A stretch of 63,916 nucleotides of DNA from Bacillus sp. AFS055030 (GTDB lineage: Bacteria > Bacillota > Bacilli > Bacillales > Bacillaceae_G): contig NZ_NUGT01000008.1 in NCBI RefSeq assembly GCF_002574545.1, positions 9,995-73,910 on the forward strand, in the 5' to 3' direction. A model generated the notes under the pieces. The model saw only the letters and a program-made list of their open reading frames with translations. It made no database searches and had not been told where the DNA came from. Each line of letters starts with the position of its first letter. The first letter of the stretch is position 1. This document shows positions 54,583-62,293 of the stretch, one piece after another. The translations under genes were made by a program, and so were the position numbers.

Positions 54583-56697
54583 ATGTTAAAAGAATTAATC
54601 GAAAAACAAATTACTAGATTACGTAATGAAAAATATGACACGAAGATGATGCTGCAAGAATTAATGAATGTGGATGAACCCTTCTATTTTCAAAACCATG
54701 AGGTACTTCCATTGTCAGCTGATGATTTTATCGTTAGTAAAGGGATTCAAAAGTTTCAAAAGGAAAAGCAAACGCTATTTCATAACAAACTAATAAAACA
54801 GACTGCGGTTATTGATTATAAAGACGAAAAAAAATTAATGGATCTACTTTTTAATGAAGGTAGGAGTCAGTTATTTACTAAATTTGGCATCACAGGATTT
54901 GTGAGCGGTAAGTGTGAAGTAGTTTGTGAGCTACGATTTGTAGATCATGAGTATAACGCAATTACAGTCAATTTCCAGCTGGACGAGTTAGTTGATCTAT
55001 CTCAATTTAATCAAAGTGGGATCCAATCGGCTTCTTTTTCGATTTATATGACAGGTGCGGCCACACTTCATATATTCCATGCTAAATTAATGGGTTCATA
55101 TAAAAATAGTACGATAGACAATTCTCACTTGAACAAACAAAAGAAAGAAATTAAGGACTTTCGAGTAGGGTTTATCGCCGACGAATTTACGACACGATGC
55201 TTCGATTATGAGTTTCAACTTGTAAAAATTACGCCTGAGAATTGGTTGACGGAATTTAAAAAGCATCGAATAGATTTATTTTTTTGCGAGTCTGCCTGGC
55301 TTGGGAATGATGGAGCTTGGAAGGATAAAATCGGTACGAAAAATCATCGAAATCATACGAAACTATTAAAATTAGTTTATTGGTGTAAAGAGCATAAGAT
55401 CCCGACCGTCTTTTGGAATAAGGAAGATCCGTTCCATTATCAAGCCTTTATTGATACTGCTAAGCATTTTGATTATGTATTCACGACTGATTTTGAATCC
55501 GTTCAGAACTATGTGGATGAAGGCTGCGAAAATGTTTATTGCTTACCTTTTGCAGCTCAACCGAAAATTCACAATCCAATTGAATCTATTCCTCGTAAAG
55601 AGAAAGTAGTTTTTGCCGGGGCGTATTATGGGAAAAAGTTTCCTGAGCGTACGAGTACGATGGAGAAGCTAGTCAATTCTTCTAAGGAATACGGGCTAGA
55701 TATTTATGACCGTAACTATCATAATCCAACAAGTCCTAATCAATTTCCAGATGAGTATAAACCATTTATTGTTGGAAACTTAAAACAAAATGAAATTGAT
55801 CTTGCGTATAAAGGCTATAAAGTAGCACTAAATGTAAATAGTATTACGAAATCTCCGACAATGTTTGCCCGGAGAGTATTTGAGTTATTAGCAAGTAATA
55901 CCCCGATTATTAGTTCCCATTCAGAAGGGATTCATCGAATGTTTGGAGAGATTGTAACAGCGACAGACGATGAAAAGATCATGAAACAACGACTTTCAAA
56001 CTATTTTACAGATGAGACTTTTTATAAAAAGAATCGTCTACTCACATTGCGAAAAGTATTAGAAGAACATACATATACGAATCGAGTGGAAGATTTATTC
56101 GACATTATTAATCTGCCATATGAGAAATATGAAGAGACTGCTACTTTAGTAGGAATTGTTCGAAGTAAAGCTGATTATGAAAAAATAATCTCGATTTACA
56201 ATAGACAAGGAATCAAACAAAAAAAGCTAGTGATCCTACTCGATTTGTTTGAAGGCTATTTAAATATTTTTAATCAAAACAATTATGGAGAAGTAAAAAC
56301 CTATCTAATTGATTACTGCCATCATTACTTTAGCTTAAATGATCTCGTTGATTCGAATTATATTGCTCCAATTAATCTAGATCATTATTATGGAGAAAAT
56401 TATTTAAGAGATTTGATGTTAGCGACTAAGTACACGAATGATACGATTATTGCTAAGGGCAATGGAAATAGCTATAACTACGTAAATGATTGCTATATTG
56501 ATGGGGCATTGATTTGTAAAAAGGCGACTAGATTTCTTCACCCCAATGAATTTATAAAGCTTTTAAATCATAAATCATCAATTGGCCATTTCTCAAAAGC
56601 TGGTGTTCAATTTTTTGAAATTGATGAGTTTAATTTTTATCGAGATGCCTATGAACAAGCCATTAGCCAAGACACAATTGAGCGTATTTTAGTATAA
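54583..56697 (+). CDS. CgeB-like glycosyltransferase
   Basis: A 704-aa protein. The first 190 residues are a separate domain that I do not recognise. Residues about 195-530 follow the CgeB/DUF3880 plus glycosyltransferase pattern: FRVGFIADEFTTRCF, FFCESAWLG, FWNKEDPFHYQAFI, FVFTTDFES-type YVFTTD, FAGAYYGKKFPERT, RRVFELLASNTPIISSHSEG. The last 170 residues resemble a GT2-like appendage. CgeB of B. subtilis acts in the outermost spore layer; relatives also act on teichoic acids and flagella. It lies 10 nt after the coiled-coil gene and 12 nt before the next. Confidence 0.75.
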   Translation: MLKELIEKQITRLRNEKYDTKMMLQELMNVDEPFYFQNHEVLPLSADDFIVSKGIQKFQKEKQTLFHNKLIKQTAVIDYKDEKKLMDLLFNEGRSQLFTKFGITGFVSGKCEVVCELRFVDHEYNAITVNFQLDELVDLSQFNQSGIQSASFSIYMTGAATLHIFHAKLMGSYKNSTIDNSHLNKQKKEIKDFRVGFIADEFTTRCFDYEFQLVKITPENWLTEFKKHRIDLFFCESAWLGNDGAWKDKIGTKNHRNHTKLLKLVYWCKEHKIPTVFWNKEDPFHYQAFIDTAKHFDYVFTTDFESVQNYVDEGCENVYCLPFAAQPKIHNPIESIPRKEKVVFAGAYYGKKFPERTSTMEKLVNSSKEYGLDIYDRNYHNPTSPNQFPDEYKPFIVGNLKQNEIDLAYKGYKVALNVNSITKSPTMFARRVFELLASNTPIISSHSEGIHRMFGEIVTATDDEKIMKQRLSNYFTDETFYKKNRLLTLRKVLEEHTYTNRVEDLFDIINLPYEKYEETATLVGIVRSKADYEKIISIYNRQGIKQKKLVILLDLFEGYLNIFNQNNYGEVKTYLIDYCHHYFSLNDLVDSNYIAPINLDHYYGENYLRDLMLATKYTNDTIIAKGNGNSYNYVNDCYIDGALICKKATRFLHPNEFIKLLNHKSSIGHFSKAGVQFFEIDEFNFYRDAYEQAISQDTIERILV

Positions 56698-56709
56698 GGA
56701 GCTGTTTTT

Positions 56710-57693
56710 ATGAAACTGGCGATTATCGGGCATGATTTAAAATTTATAAACGATGCGATTAAGAGGTTTGAAGCTAGAAGTGACATTGAACTAAAAATTG
56801 ATTTGTGGGAAGGTCATACAATTCATCAAGTTGGCAAAAGTTTAGAGATCGTTAATTGGGCAGCTGTTCTTTTTTGTGAGTGGGGACTTGGAAATGTGAT
56901 TTGGTATCAGGAGCATAAAAAAGATCATCAATTATTAATTGTTAGAATGCATCGTTTTGAAATGAATACGCCTTTTCCAGAACGATTTGATTTTACGAAG
57001 ATTGATAAGATTATTGCGATTTCTTCTTATATATTTGAGGAGTTTCATCGTGTTGCAAGGATTCCTAGGGAAAAGATGATCGTCATTCAAAATGGAGTTG
57101 ATGTCGATAAATTCCATTTGCCGAAGCAATATGATGCAGATTTTAGAATTGGATTACTTGGTTATGTACCGAAGCTAAAACGGTTAGATCGGGCGCTTGA
57201 GTTGTTTGAAAAGTTATATGAAAGAGACAGTCGATATACGCTTTCAATAAAAGGGAAGCATCCGAAAGAGTTTCCGTGGGTATGGAATAATCAACAAGAG
57301 CAGGACTATTATACAAGTTTATTTAAAAAAATTGAGAATTCCCATTATCGTGATCAAGTTCAATTTGAAGAGTGGGGAGATTCAGCGGAGTGGCTCGAGT
57401 CGATTGGTTATGTTTTATCAGTTAGCGATTATGAAAGTTTTCACTTAGCACCCGTTGAAGGGATGGCTTCTTGTGCTGTACCAATTGTTTTAAATCGTGA
57501 AGGGGCTCGTATGATATTCCCTGATGAGTATATTTTTGAATCAATTGATCAAGCAGCTCAGTACATTGCGAATCGTAGAAAAGGAAATAAGCAAGAACTA
57601 GTTGAATTTGTGAAGGGAAATTACTGTATGGATAAAATGTGTTCAGAGATTTTGAGTCTAATTGATGAGTTACAAGTAAAATTAGTACATTAA
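56710..57693 (+). CDS. GT4-like glycosyltransferase
   Basis: A 327-aa GT-B enzyme. The N-terminal half holds LFCEWGLGNVIWYQ and MHRFEMNTPFPERF. The C-terminal half has IAISSYIFEEF, VIQNGVDVDKFHLP, IGLLGYVPKLKRLDRALELF and the donor loop SDYESFHLAPVEGMASCAVP. The short acceptor domain sets it apart from the capsule GT4 enzymes. It is probably in one operon with the CgeB-like gene and could use dTDP-rhamnose from the genes upstream. TAAGGAGC lies before the ATG. Confidence 0.82.
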   Translation: MKLAIIGHDLKFINDAIKRFEARSDIELKIDLWEGHTIHQVGKSLEIVNWAAVLFCEWGLGNVIWYQEHKKDHQLLIVRMHRFEMNTPFPERFDFTKIDKIIAISSYIFEEFHRVARIPREKMIVIQNGVDVDKFHLPKQYDADFRIGLLGYVPKLKRLDRALELFEKLYERDSRYTLSIKGKHPKEFPWVWNNQQEQDYYTSLFKKIENSHYRDQVQFEEWGDSAEWLESIGYVLSVSDYESFHLAPVEGMASCAVPIVLNREGARMIFPDEYIFESIDQAAQYIANRRKGNKQELVEFVKGNYCMDKMCSEILSLIDELQVKLVH

Positions 57694-57703
57694 GTAGATC
57701 TTA

Positions 57704-57745
57704 GTGCACAGTGATTTCTTGAATAGAAGGAACTGTGCTTTTTCT
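57704..57745 (+). terminator. Terminator after the glycosyltransferase pair
   Basis: Stem GCACAG / CTGTGC with further inner pairs, followed by TTTTTCTTCTT. The 260 nt up to the next start contain the mnaA promoter region without other features. Confidence 0.8.
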
Positions 57746-58004
57746 TCTTAGCCTCAAGTATGAATGATTTCAAATATGGGAAACTAAGTGTATAGGCTTT
57801 TTTCGATTTGTGAGATCGAATAGGAAAATTACTAGTTAAAGAACTTATTAGGAATTAAGACGATTAAATTGTATAATTTGTGATGTGAATAGAGGAATAT
57901 ACGGTATTTTTCATGGTAAAAAATGTCTTTATTTCGTTAGTTACGATACAATAGATAGATACATATTTCAATTTACCGAATTGTTTTTGAAAGGGGAAAG
58001 AATT

Positions 58005-59123
58005 TTGACTGTTAAAGTAATGACCATTTTTGGAACAAGACCAGAGGCAATTAAGATGGCGCCACTTGTGCTTGAATTAGCTAAACATCCAGATGAAATT
58101 GAATCAATTGTGACGGTTACAGCTCAGCATCGTCAAATGTTGGATCAAGTTCTTGAAATTTTCGACATCACGCCTGATTATGATTTAAATATAATGAAGG
58201 ACCGCCAAACATTAATCGATGTAACAACTCGAGGATTGGAAGGTTTAAATAAGGTTATGCAAGAAGTAAAGCCGGACATTGTATTAGTTCACGGGGATAC
58301 GACAACTACTTTTATTGCTAGTCTGGCAGCTTTTTATAATCAAATTGCAATTGGGCATGTTGAAGCTGGTTTACGTACTTGGGACAAGTATTCACCATAC
58401 CCAGAAGAAATGAACCGTCAATTAACGGGTGTCATGACGGATTTGCATTTCTCTCCTACGACAAAATCAGCACAAAATTTATTAGCTGAAAATAAAAAGG
58501 AAGAATCAATTTTTATTACTGGTAATACTGCAATTGATGCACTTAAAACAACCGTAAAAGAAGAATATACTCATCCTGTTCTTGATCAAATTGGAAATGA
58601 CAGATTAGTGTTAATGACTGCACATCGTCGTGAAAATTTAGGGGAACCAATGAGAAATATGTTTAAAGCGATTAAGCGCTTAGTCGAAAAACATCATGAT
58701 ATTCAAGTTGTGTATCCTGTACATATGAATCCTGTTGTTCGCGAAATCGCAAATGAAGTATTAGGAAATGACAATCGAATCCATTTAATCGAACCACTAG
58801 ATGTGATCGATTTCCATAACTTTGCTGCAAGATCGCATTTAATCCTAACTGATTCTGGTGGTGTACAAGAGGAAGCACCTTCACTAGGCGTACCAGTTCT
58901 TGTTTTACGCGACACGACAGAACGTCCTGAAGGAATTGATGCTGGTACATTGAAGCTGGCTGGAACTGACGAAGAAGTCATTTTCTCGTTAGCCGATGAA
59001 CTGTTATCGGACGAAGAAGCACATGCAAAAATGTCTAAAGCATCTAACCCATACGGAGACGGAGAAGCTTCTAGAAGAATTGTTGAAGTGATTATTCAAC
59101 ATTTTAAGAATAAAACAAAGTAA
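58005..59123 (+). CDS. mnaA: UDP-N-acetylglucosamine 2-epimerase (non-hydrolysing)
   Basis: An enzyme of about 372 aa with MTIFGTRPEAIKMAPL at the start, TAQHRQMLDQVLEIF, VHGDTTTTF, HVEAGLRTWDKYSPYPEEMNRQ, MTAHRRENLGEP and DSGGVQEEAPSLGVPVLVLR. It makes UDP-ManNAc for linkage units of teichoic acids and other wall polymers. TTG 58005, eight nt after AAAGGGG, gives the correct family N-terminus; an in-frame start at 57885 would add 40 unrelated residues. Confidence 0.94.
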   Translation: MTVKVMTIFGTRPEAIKMAPLVLELAKHPDEIESIVTVTAQHRQMLDQVLEIFDITPDYDLNIMKDRQTLIDVTTRGLEGLNKVMQEVKPDIVLVHGDTTTTFIASLAAFYNQIAIGHVEAGLRTWDKYSPYPEEMNRQLTGVMTDLHFSPTTKSAQNLLAENKKEESIFITGNTAIDALKTTVKEEYTHPVLDQIGNDRLVLMTAHRRENLGEPMRNMFKAIKRLVEKHHDIQVVYPVHMNPVVREIANEVLGNDNRIHLIEPLDVIDFHNFAARSHLILTDSGGVQEEAPSLGVPVLVLRDTTERPEGIDAGTLKLAGTDEEVIFSLADELLSDEEAHAKMSKASNPYGDGEASRRIVEVIIQHFKNKTK

Positions 59124-59135
59124 TCATGTAATAGG

Positions 59136-59178
59136 AAAGACTAACTTTGAAAATTTTTCAAGGGTAGTCTTTTTTTTA
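59136..59178 (+). terminator. Terminator after mnaA
   Basis: Stem AAGACTAAC / GGTAGTCTT with a TTTGAAAATTTTTCAA inner stem, followed by eight Ts. A second short hairpin (AAAGTTTGTC / GACAAACTTT, 59293-59321) lies between this point and the next gene. Confidence 0.82.
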
Positions 59179-59222
59179 TTGGCTCTGTTAAAGAAGATTG
59201 TTGATATACTAACAAAAATTAA

Positions 59223-59285
59223 GGTACAAAAAATTGTGGTCTTTGCTTTTTCTTATACAAATAAAGCATGCGTTAGTTGCATAAA
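59223..59285. repeat. Palindromic element A (3' of minus-strand gene 59355-59858)
   Basis: Contains ATTGTGGTCTTTGCTTTTTC and TTATACAAATAAAGCATG followed by CGTTAGTTGCATAA. It shares these blocks with elements B and D. The left half of the GACCACAA stem is missing, so it is a partial copy. Confidence 0.7.
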
Positions 59286-59354
59286 AGTTCCTAAAGTTTG
59301 TCTAATTAGACAAACTTTTTTAGTTCAAAAATCAATATTTAAATTTAACAGATC

Positions 59355-59858
59355 CTATTTATTAAAAATTACTTGGACATCTCTTGTAGAAAGATCAATT
59401 TCCTTAATTACTAAGTCATCATACCAATCACCGAGATCAACTACTCTTTTAAACGTATCAATATAAAATTCTCTTGAAAAACTTACTTCATAATAATCTA
59501 CATTGTTATTGTTTCTATATTCGCGCAGGTATTCTTCAGCAAATTGTGGAGCATCAGACCAGAAATTTCTTACATTTTTTTCCACACAATTATAAATGTA
59601 TTTGAAACATTCTTCTTCATCTTCAATTTTCAATAAATGATCCTTGAATTCACCAGATTCATTTAATAGAAATCCGTTTTCATCACTATAAAACTCTTCT
59701 AATAAACTAGCATTTACAATAAAAGTCTCAACGTGATCTCTAAAGATTTCATCCATAATTTGTGTTTCTGCGAATCGTTCAAATGCCTGTTCTTCCGACT
59801 CAGCATTGACAGCTACACAAATATCTGGACCAGCGTACACTACAAATGTTCTTTCCAT
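59355..59858 (-). CDS. Acidic protein of unknown function (cassette gene 1)
   Basis: A 167-aa soluble, strongly acidic protein starting MERTFVVYAGPDICVAVNAES, a pattern suggesting a small alpha/beta fold. The rest is helix-rich with many Glu and Asp and ends in VQVIFNK. There is no signal peptide or membrane segment. AAAGGAGAA lies 6 nt before the ATG. Small acidic proteins next to a barstar-like gene are often immunity proteins of polymorphic toxins; that is an inference from the neighbourhood only. Confidence 0.75.
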   Translation of the reverse strand: MERTFVVYAGPDICVAVNAESEEQAFERFAETQIMDEIFRDHVETFIVNASLLEEFYSDENGFLLNESGEFKDHLLKIEDEEECFKYIYNCVEKNVRNFWSDAPQFAEEYLREYRNNNNVDYYEVSFSREFYIDTFKRVVDLGDWYDDLVIKEIDLSTRDVQVIFNK

Positions 59859-60142
59859 CGTAATTCTCCTTTATCGAAAATAGTAACTTCCTTAATCGTA
59901 ATGGAAAAGAGGGAGGAAAACTAGATGAACTTAAAACAATTTTTATGTCAAAACCAGTACTAAACATAATGCTAGGTACTAAAAAAGAAAAGGTGAATGA
60001 AAATATAATATCAATACTACAAAAAAGGGGATGAATAATATTGAAGCCAATTATTTCGTGGATTAAAGATGTACCAAATAAGGGAAAATCTGTAGATAAA
60101 GACAATAATGCCTTAAATGGTTACTTTTTAGCAGAACAAAAA
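59859..60142. other. Gene fragment region between cassettes 1 and 2
   Basis: A plus-strand frame of about 39 codons begins at a TTG near 60042 behind AAAAAGGGGATG, with the start KPIISWIKDVPNKGKS. It runs into element B. It may be the stub of a longer gene on the opposite strand to the cassettes. Nothing else was recognised. Confidence 0.3.
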
Positions 60143-60208
60143 ATAAGACCACAAAAATAATGGTCTTTGCTTGTTCTTATTCAACTAAAGCATCAGTTAG
60201 TTGCATAA
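60143..60208. repeat. Palindromic element B (3' of cassette gene 2)
   Basis: On the minus strand it holds AAGACCA / TGGTCTT, followed by ATTTTTTG, a terminator-like stem, and beside it TTATTCAACTAA ... TTAGTTGCATAA, an imperfect palindrome. It lies 10 nt after the stop of the gene at 60218-60652. Confidence 0.78.
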
Positions 60209-60217
60209 GTATTAAAT

Positions 60218-60652
60218 TTAATACTCTACTACATTAAGCCATTGACCATCAGGACCAATTGTAATATGAGGAATTCTATTTAATTCAAACAATTTGTAAA
60301 TGTGAACATTCTTCTTGTTTATATTTCTTAAAAGTTCTGTTGCATCGGTTTCGGAAAAAACCAGATGGTCCATTGTGGTAGACCGTAGATAAAATTCAAA
60401 AATATATTTATTTAGATTGTCTTTTACATAACCTAAATGCCCTATTTCCCTTGGAAAAACTCGTGGTAAAGGGAATTTATTTAGTTCATTAAAGTCACTA
60501 GCTAATTCCTCTAATAGTTCTTGTTCGTACTCAGGTATAATCGCATAAATATAACATCCTTGCTTGTAGAACTTATTAAATGTATTAACAAACTCTTGTT
60601 CATCTATTTCTTCATCGAGTAATATTTCACGTATATACGGAACATATTCCAA
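60218..60652 (-). CDS. Unknown soluble protein (cassette gene 2)
   Basis: A 144-aa acidic protein starting MEYVPYIREILLDEEIDEQEF. The middle has YIYAIIPEYEQELLEELASDF and PLPRVFPREIGHLGYV; the end is ITIGPDGQWLNVVEY. I do not recognise the family. It has no signal or membrane segment. AAAAAAGGGGTGATTTC precedes the ATG. As for its neighbours, an immunity-type role is possible but unproven. Confidence 0.72.
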   Translation of the reverse strand: MEYVPYIREILLDEEIDEQEFVNTFNKFYKQGCYIYAIIPEYEQELLEELASDFNELNKFPLPRVFPREIGHLGYVKDNLNKYIFEFYLRSTTMDHLVFSETDATELLRNINKKNVHIYKLFELNRIPHITIGPDGQWLNVVEY

Positions 60653-60699
60653 AATGAAATCACCCCTTTTTTATGATTATACAATTTGCTTTGAAATAT

Positions 60700-60775
60700 T
60701 TCCTTATTAAACTAAACTGCCATTTACTACAATAAAAAAAGCCGAAGATAAGCAGCTCGTGTTATGTAACTTATA
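60700..60775. repeat. Palindromic element C (3' of cassette gene 3)
   Basis: Contains TTATTAAACTAAACTGCCAT (shared with D) and, on the other side of an A run, GCCGAAGATAAGCAGCTCGTG (shared in part with E). On the minus strand AGCTG / CGGCT plus seven Ts forms a terminator. It lies 13 nt after the stop of the gene at 60788-61216. Confidence 0.75.
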
Positions 60776-60787
60776 GTGAAATATTTC

Positions 60788-61216
60788 TTACTCAACCAAA
60801 TAAACCTTAAAAGATTTAGCTTTACCTTCAACTACTACTCGTTCCACCTCTTCTTCCCAAAAAGGAAGGATAAGCCTATTGAATTGATCAATAATTTTCC
60901 TTTTTAATGAATCATTTTTTCTTGAAAATTTGTTGAAGTTGTAAATTATTAAAGCAAATTTTTCAATCTTATTATCTTCATATTCATCTTCTTCAAACCA
61001 TGTCAGATCTCTAATCCAATCTAGATATCTATCCCACATATACTCACATGATCTTGGAAATTTAAACTTTTTCTCGACTTCAATAATATAATCCTCCCAG
61101 GTTTGGATTTTTTTACCATCCAATTCAACTAGAAATAAAGAATGATCATGTGTCATTTCTTCTTTTATTTCACTTATTTCTTGTGTTGTTATTTTATAAA
61201 TTTTATTCTTTATCAT
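60788..61216 (-). CDS. Barstar-like ribonuclease inhibitor (cassette gene 3)
   Basis: A 142-aa protein whose middle has the barstar pattern: LVELDGKKIQTWEDYIIEVE, then KFKFPRSCEYMWDRYLDWIRD and LTWF. Barstar-type proteins block barnase-like RNases by covering the active site with acidic residues from that helix. The extra C-terminal helices (about 90-142) are seen in immunity members. No barnase-like toxin gene is seen in the window, so this is an orphan immunity gene here. Confidence 0.8.
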   Translation of the reverse strand: MIKNKIYKITTQEISEIKEEMTHDHSLFLVELDGKKIQTWEDYIIEVEKKFKFPRSCEYMWDRYLDWIRDLTWFEEDEYEDNKIEKFALIIYNFNKFSRKNDSLKRKIIDQFNRLILPFWEEEVERVVVEGKAKSFKVYLVE

Positions 61217-61290
61217 TTAGATAACTCCCAACTAGATTTCAAATAGTTTTTTTAAAAATAATTCAACTTTTTAAACTTTTTTCCTTTTTT

Positions 61291-61397
61291 CTTATACAAC
61301 TAAACTGCCATTATGTTGAATACTGGAATGAAAAAAGACCACAATTTGTGATCTTTACTTTTTCTTATTCAACTAAATGCATCAGTTAGTTGAATAG
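61291..61397. repeat. Palindromic element D, the most complete copy (3' of cassette gene 4)
   Basis: In order: CTTATACAACTAAACTGCCA..ATGTTGAATA (palindrome 1), AAAGACCACAA / TTGTGATCTTT (terminator stem, minus-strand T run), and TATTCAACTAA / TTAGTTGAATA (palindrome 2, perfect 11-bp arms). It lies 68 nt after the stop of the gene at 61465-61890. Confidence 0.8.
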
Positions 61398-61464
61398 CAA
61401 ATGGGTTAATGATTAAAATTCAATTTTCAATGTCTTAAAAAACCTCAGATAAGAGATCAAATTA

Positions 61465-61890
61465 TTAATTTAGGTCAGATAATTTTCCACCAATGAGTAT
61501 TTCATATAATTCTTCTGAACGATTCTTGTCTAATTGAAAAAATTTACTTTCGGCATTTACTGTGAGTTCCACTTTATCTTTATTAGGACTTATCCAAAGC
61601 TCATATAGTACTGCTTTTCCATTTATATCAGGATTTTTAAATTGAAATATAAATCTGTAATCGGCTGGGCGTACCATATCTACTTTTGTATGTTCCCAAT
61701 CAATATTATCTAATAATTCTCTTACCTTTTGAACTTTCTTATTATTAGTTATTACTTTGAAGTCTTCATAATTATTTACATCATCGACCCGTTTTTGAAC
61801 TTTTATATTTTGTTCTTCGTTTCCAATAAAGTTTGAACAACCTGTTATTAATATAGTCATAACAACAATAAGAGTAAGTATATATTTCAA
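61465..61890 (-). CDS. Secreted lipoprotein of unknown function (cassette gene 4)
   Basis: A 141-aa protein with a lipoprotein signal peptide; lipobox LITGC with Cys18. The mature part has VQKVRELLDNIDWEHTKVDM, FIFQFKNPD and a C-terminal KNRSEELYEILIGGKLSDLN, a pattern I recall from small Bacillus lipoproteins of unknown role. A surface lipoprotein among immunity-type genes could protect against an exported or contact-delivered toxin, but that is inference. AAGGGGGATAAG precedes the ATG. Confidence 0.78.
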   Translation of the reverse strand: MKYILTLIVVMTILITGCSNFIGNEEQNIKVQKRVDDVNNYEDFKVITNNKKVQKVRELLDNIDWEHTKVDMVRPADYRFIFQFKNPDINGKAVLYELWISPNKDKVELTVNAESKFFQLDKNRSEELYEILIGGKLSDLN

Positions 61891-61962
61891 ACTTATCCCC
61901 CTTATATTTTAAGACGTTTCCATTTATAAATATTCCATTATTTACCTTTTAATTATACCACA

Positions 61963-62050
61963 CCTTATAGAACTAATCTGACATTTAGTTGAACTAAAAA
62001 GAACTGCCGAAGCAACTCACGTTGTTCAACTAACGCATTAGTTCGTATTA
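61963..62050. repeat. Palindromic element E (upstream of cassette gene 4, next to IS110)
   Basis: TTATAGAACTAATCTGACAT..TTTAGTTGAACTAA, then GCCGAAGCAACTCACGTTG and TTCAACTAACGCATTAGTTCG. It has the same two-part build as C. Its right end lies close to the probable left edge of the IS110 element. Confidence 0.7.
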
Positions 62051-62076
62051 TAAGGTCATCCAGTTTTATTTACTGG

Positions 62077-62104
62077 TTGACCATTTTTTATATGGTCTTA
62101 TGAT
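62077..62104 (+). promoter_or_regulatory. Sigma-A promoter for the IS110 leader RNA
   Basis: -35 TTGACC (62077-62082), 16-nt spacer, -10 TATGAT (62099-62104). Transcription would start near 62111, at the beginning of the structured leader. Confidence 0.7.
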
Positions 62105-62105
62105 T

Positions 62106-62290
62106 AAGTAGTCGGGGCAGAACGAAGCATTAGTGGGGCTTAGACCCCGTCAACTAAACAGTTCACCCCCTACTTATAGAAACATGCTTTGGGCTGGTTG
62201 GGACAAAGATCCCGAATAACAAGCGAACCTATGACACTATAAGGGAGTATTTGGGGAACCGATAAATTTAATAGTTTTAGGGGGAGATAG
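62106..62290 (+). ncRNA. Candidate IS110 bridge RNA
   Basis: The 5' region before an IS110 transposase encodes a bridge RNA in characterised members. Here two domains can be drawn. First, AAGTAG..GGGG (62106-62117) pairs with CCCC..CTACTT (about 62165-62177), enclosing the GGGGCTTAGACCCC hairpin (62135-62148). Second, GCTT..GTT.GGGA pairs with TCCC..AAC.AAGC around CAAAGA (about 62187-62224), leaving an internal loop TGGGCTG opposite GAAT. Length of about 180 nt and the two-loop plan fit a bridge RNA. The guide loops are not assigned. Confidence 0.6.
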
Positions 62291-62293
62291 TTT

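Noticed and set aside
57885-58004. N-terminal extension of MnaA from 57885
   Set aside because: The 40 extra residues do not belong to the family; AAAGGGG fits TTG 58005, which gives the usual start.
59223-62050. True integron cassette array
   Set aside because: No tyrosine integrase, no attI, and the elements contain ordinary terminator stems; the likeness is only in the layout.
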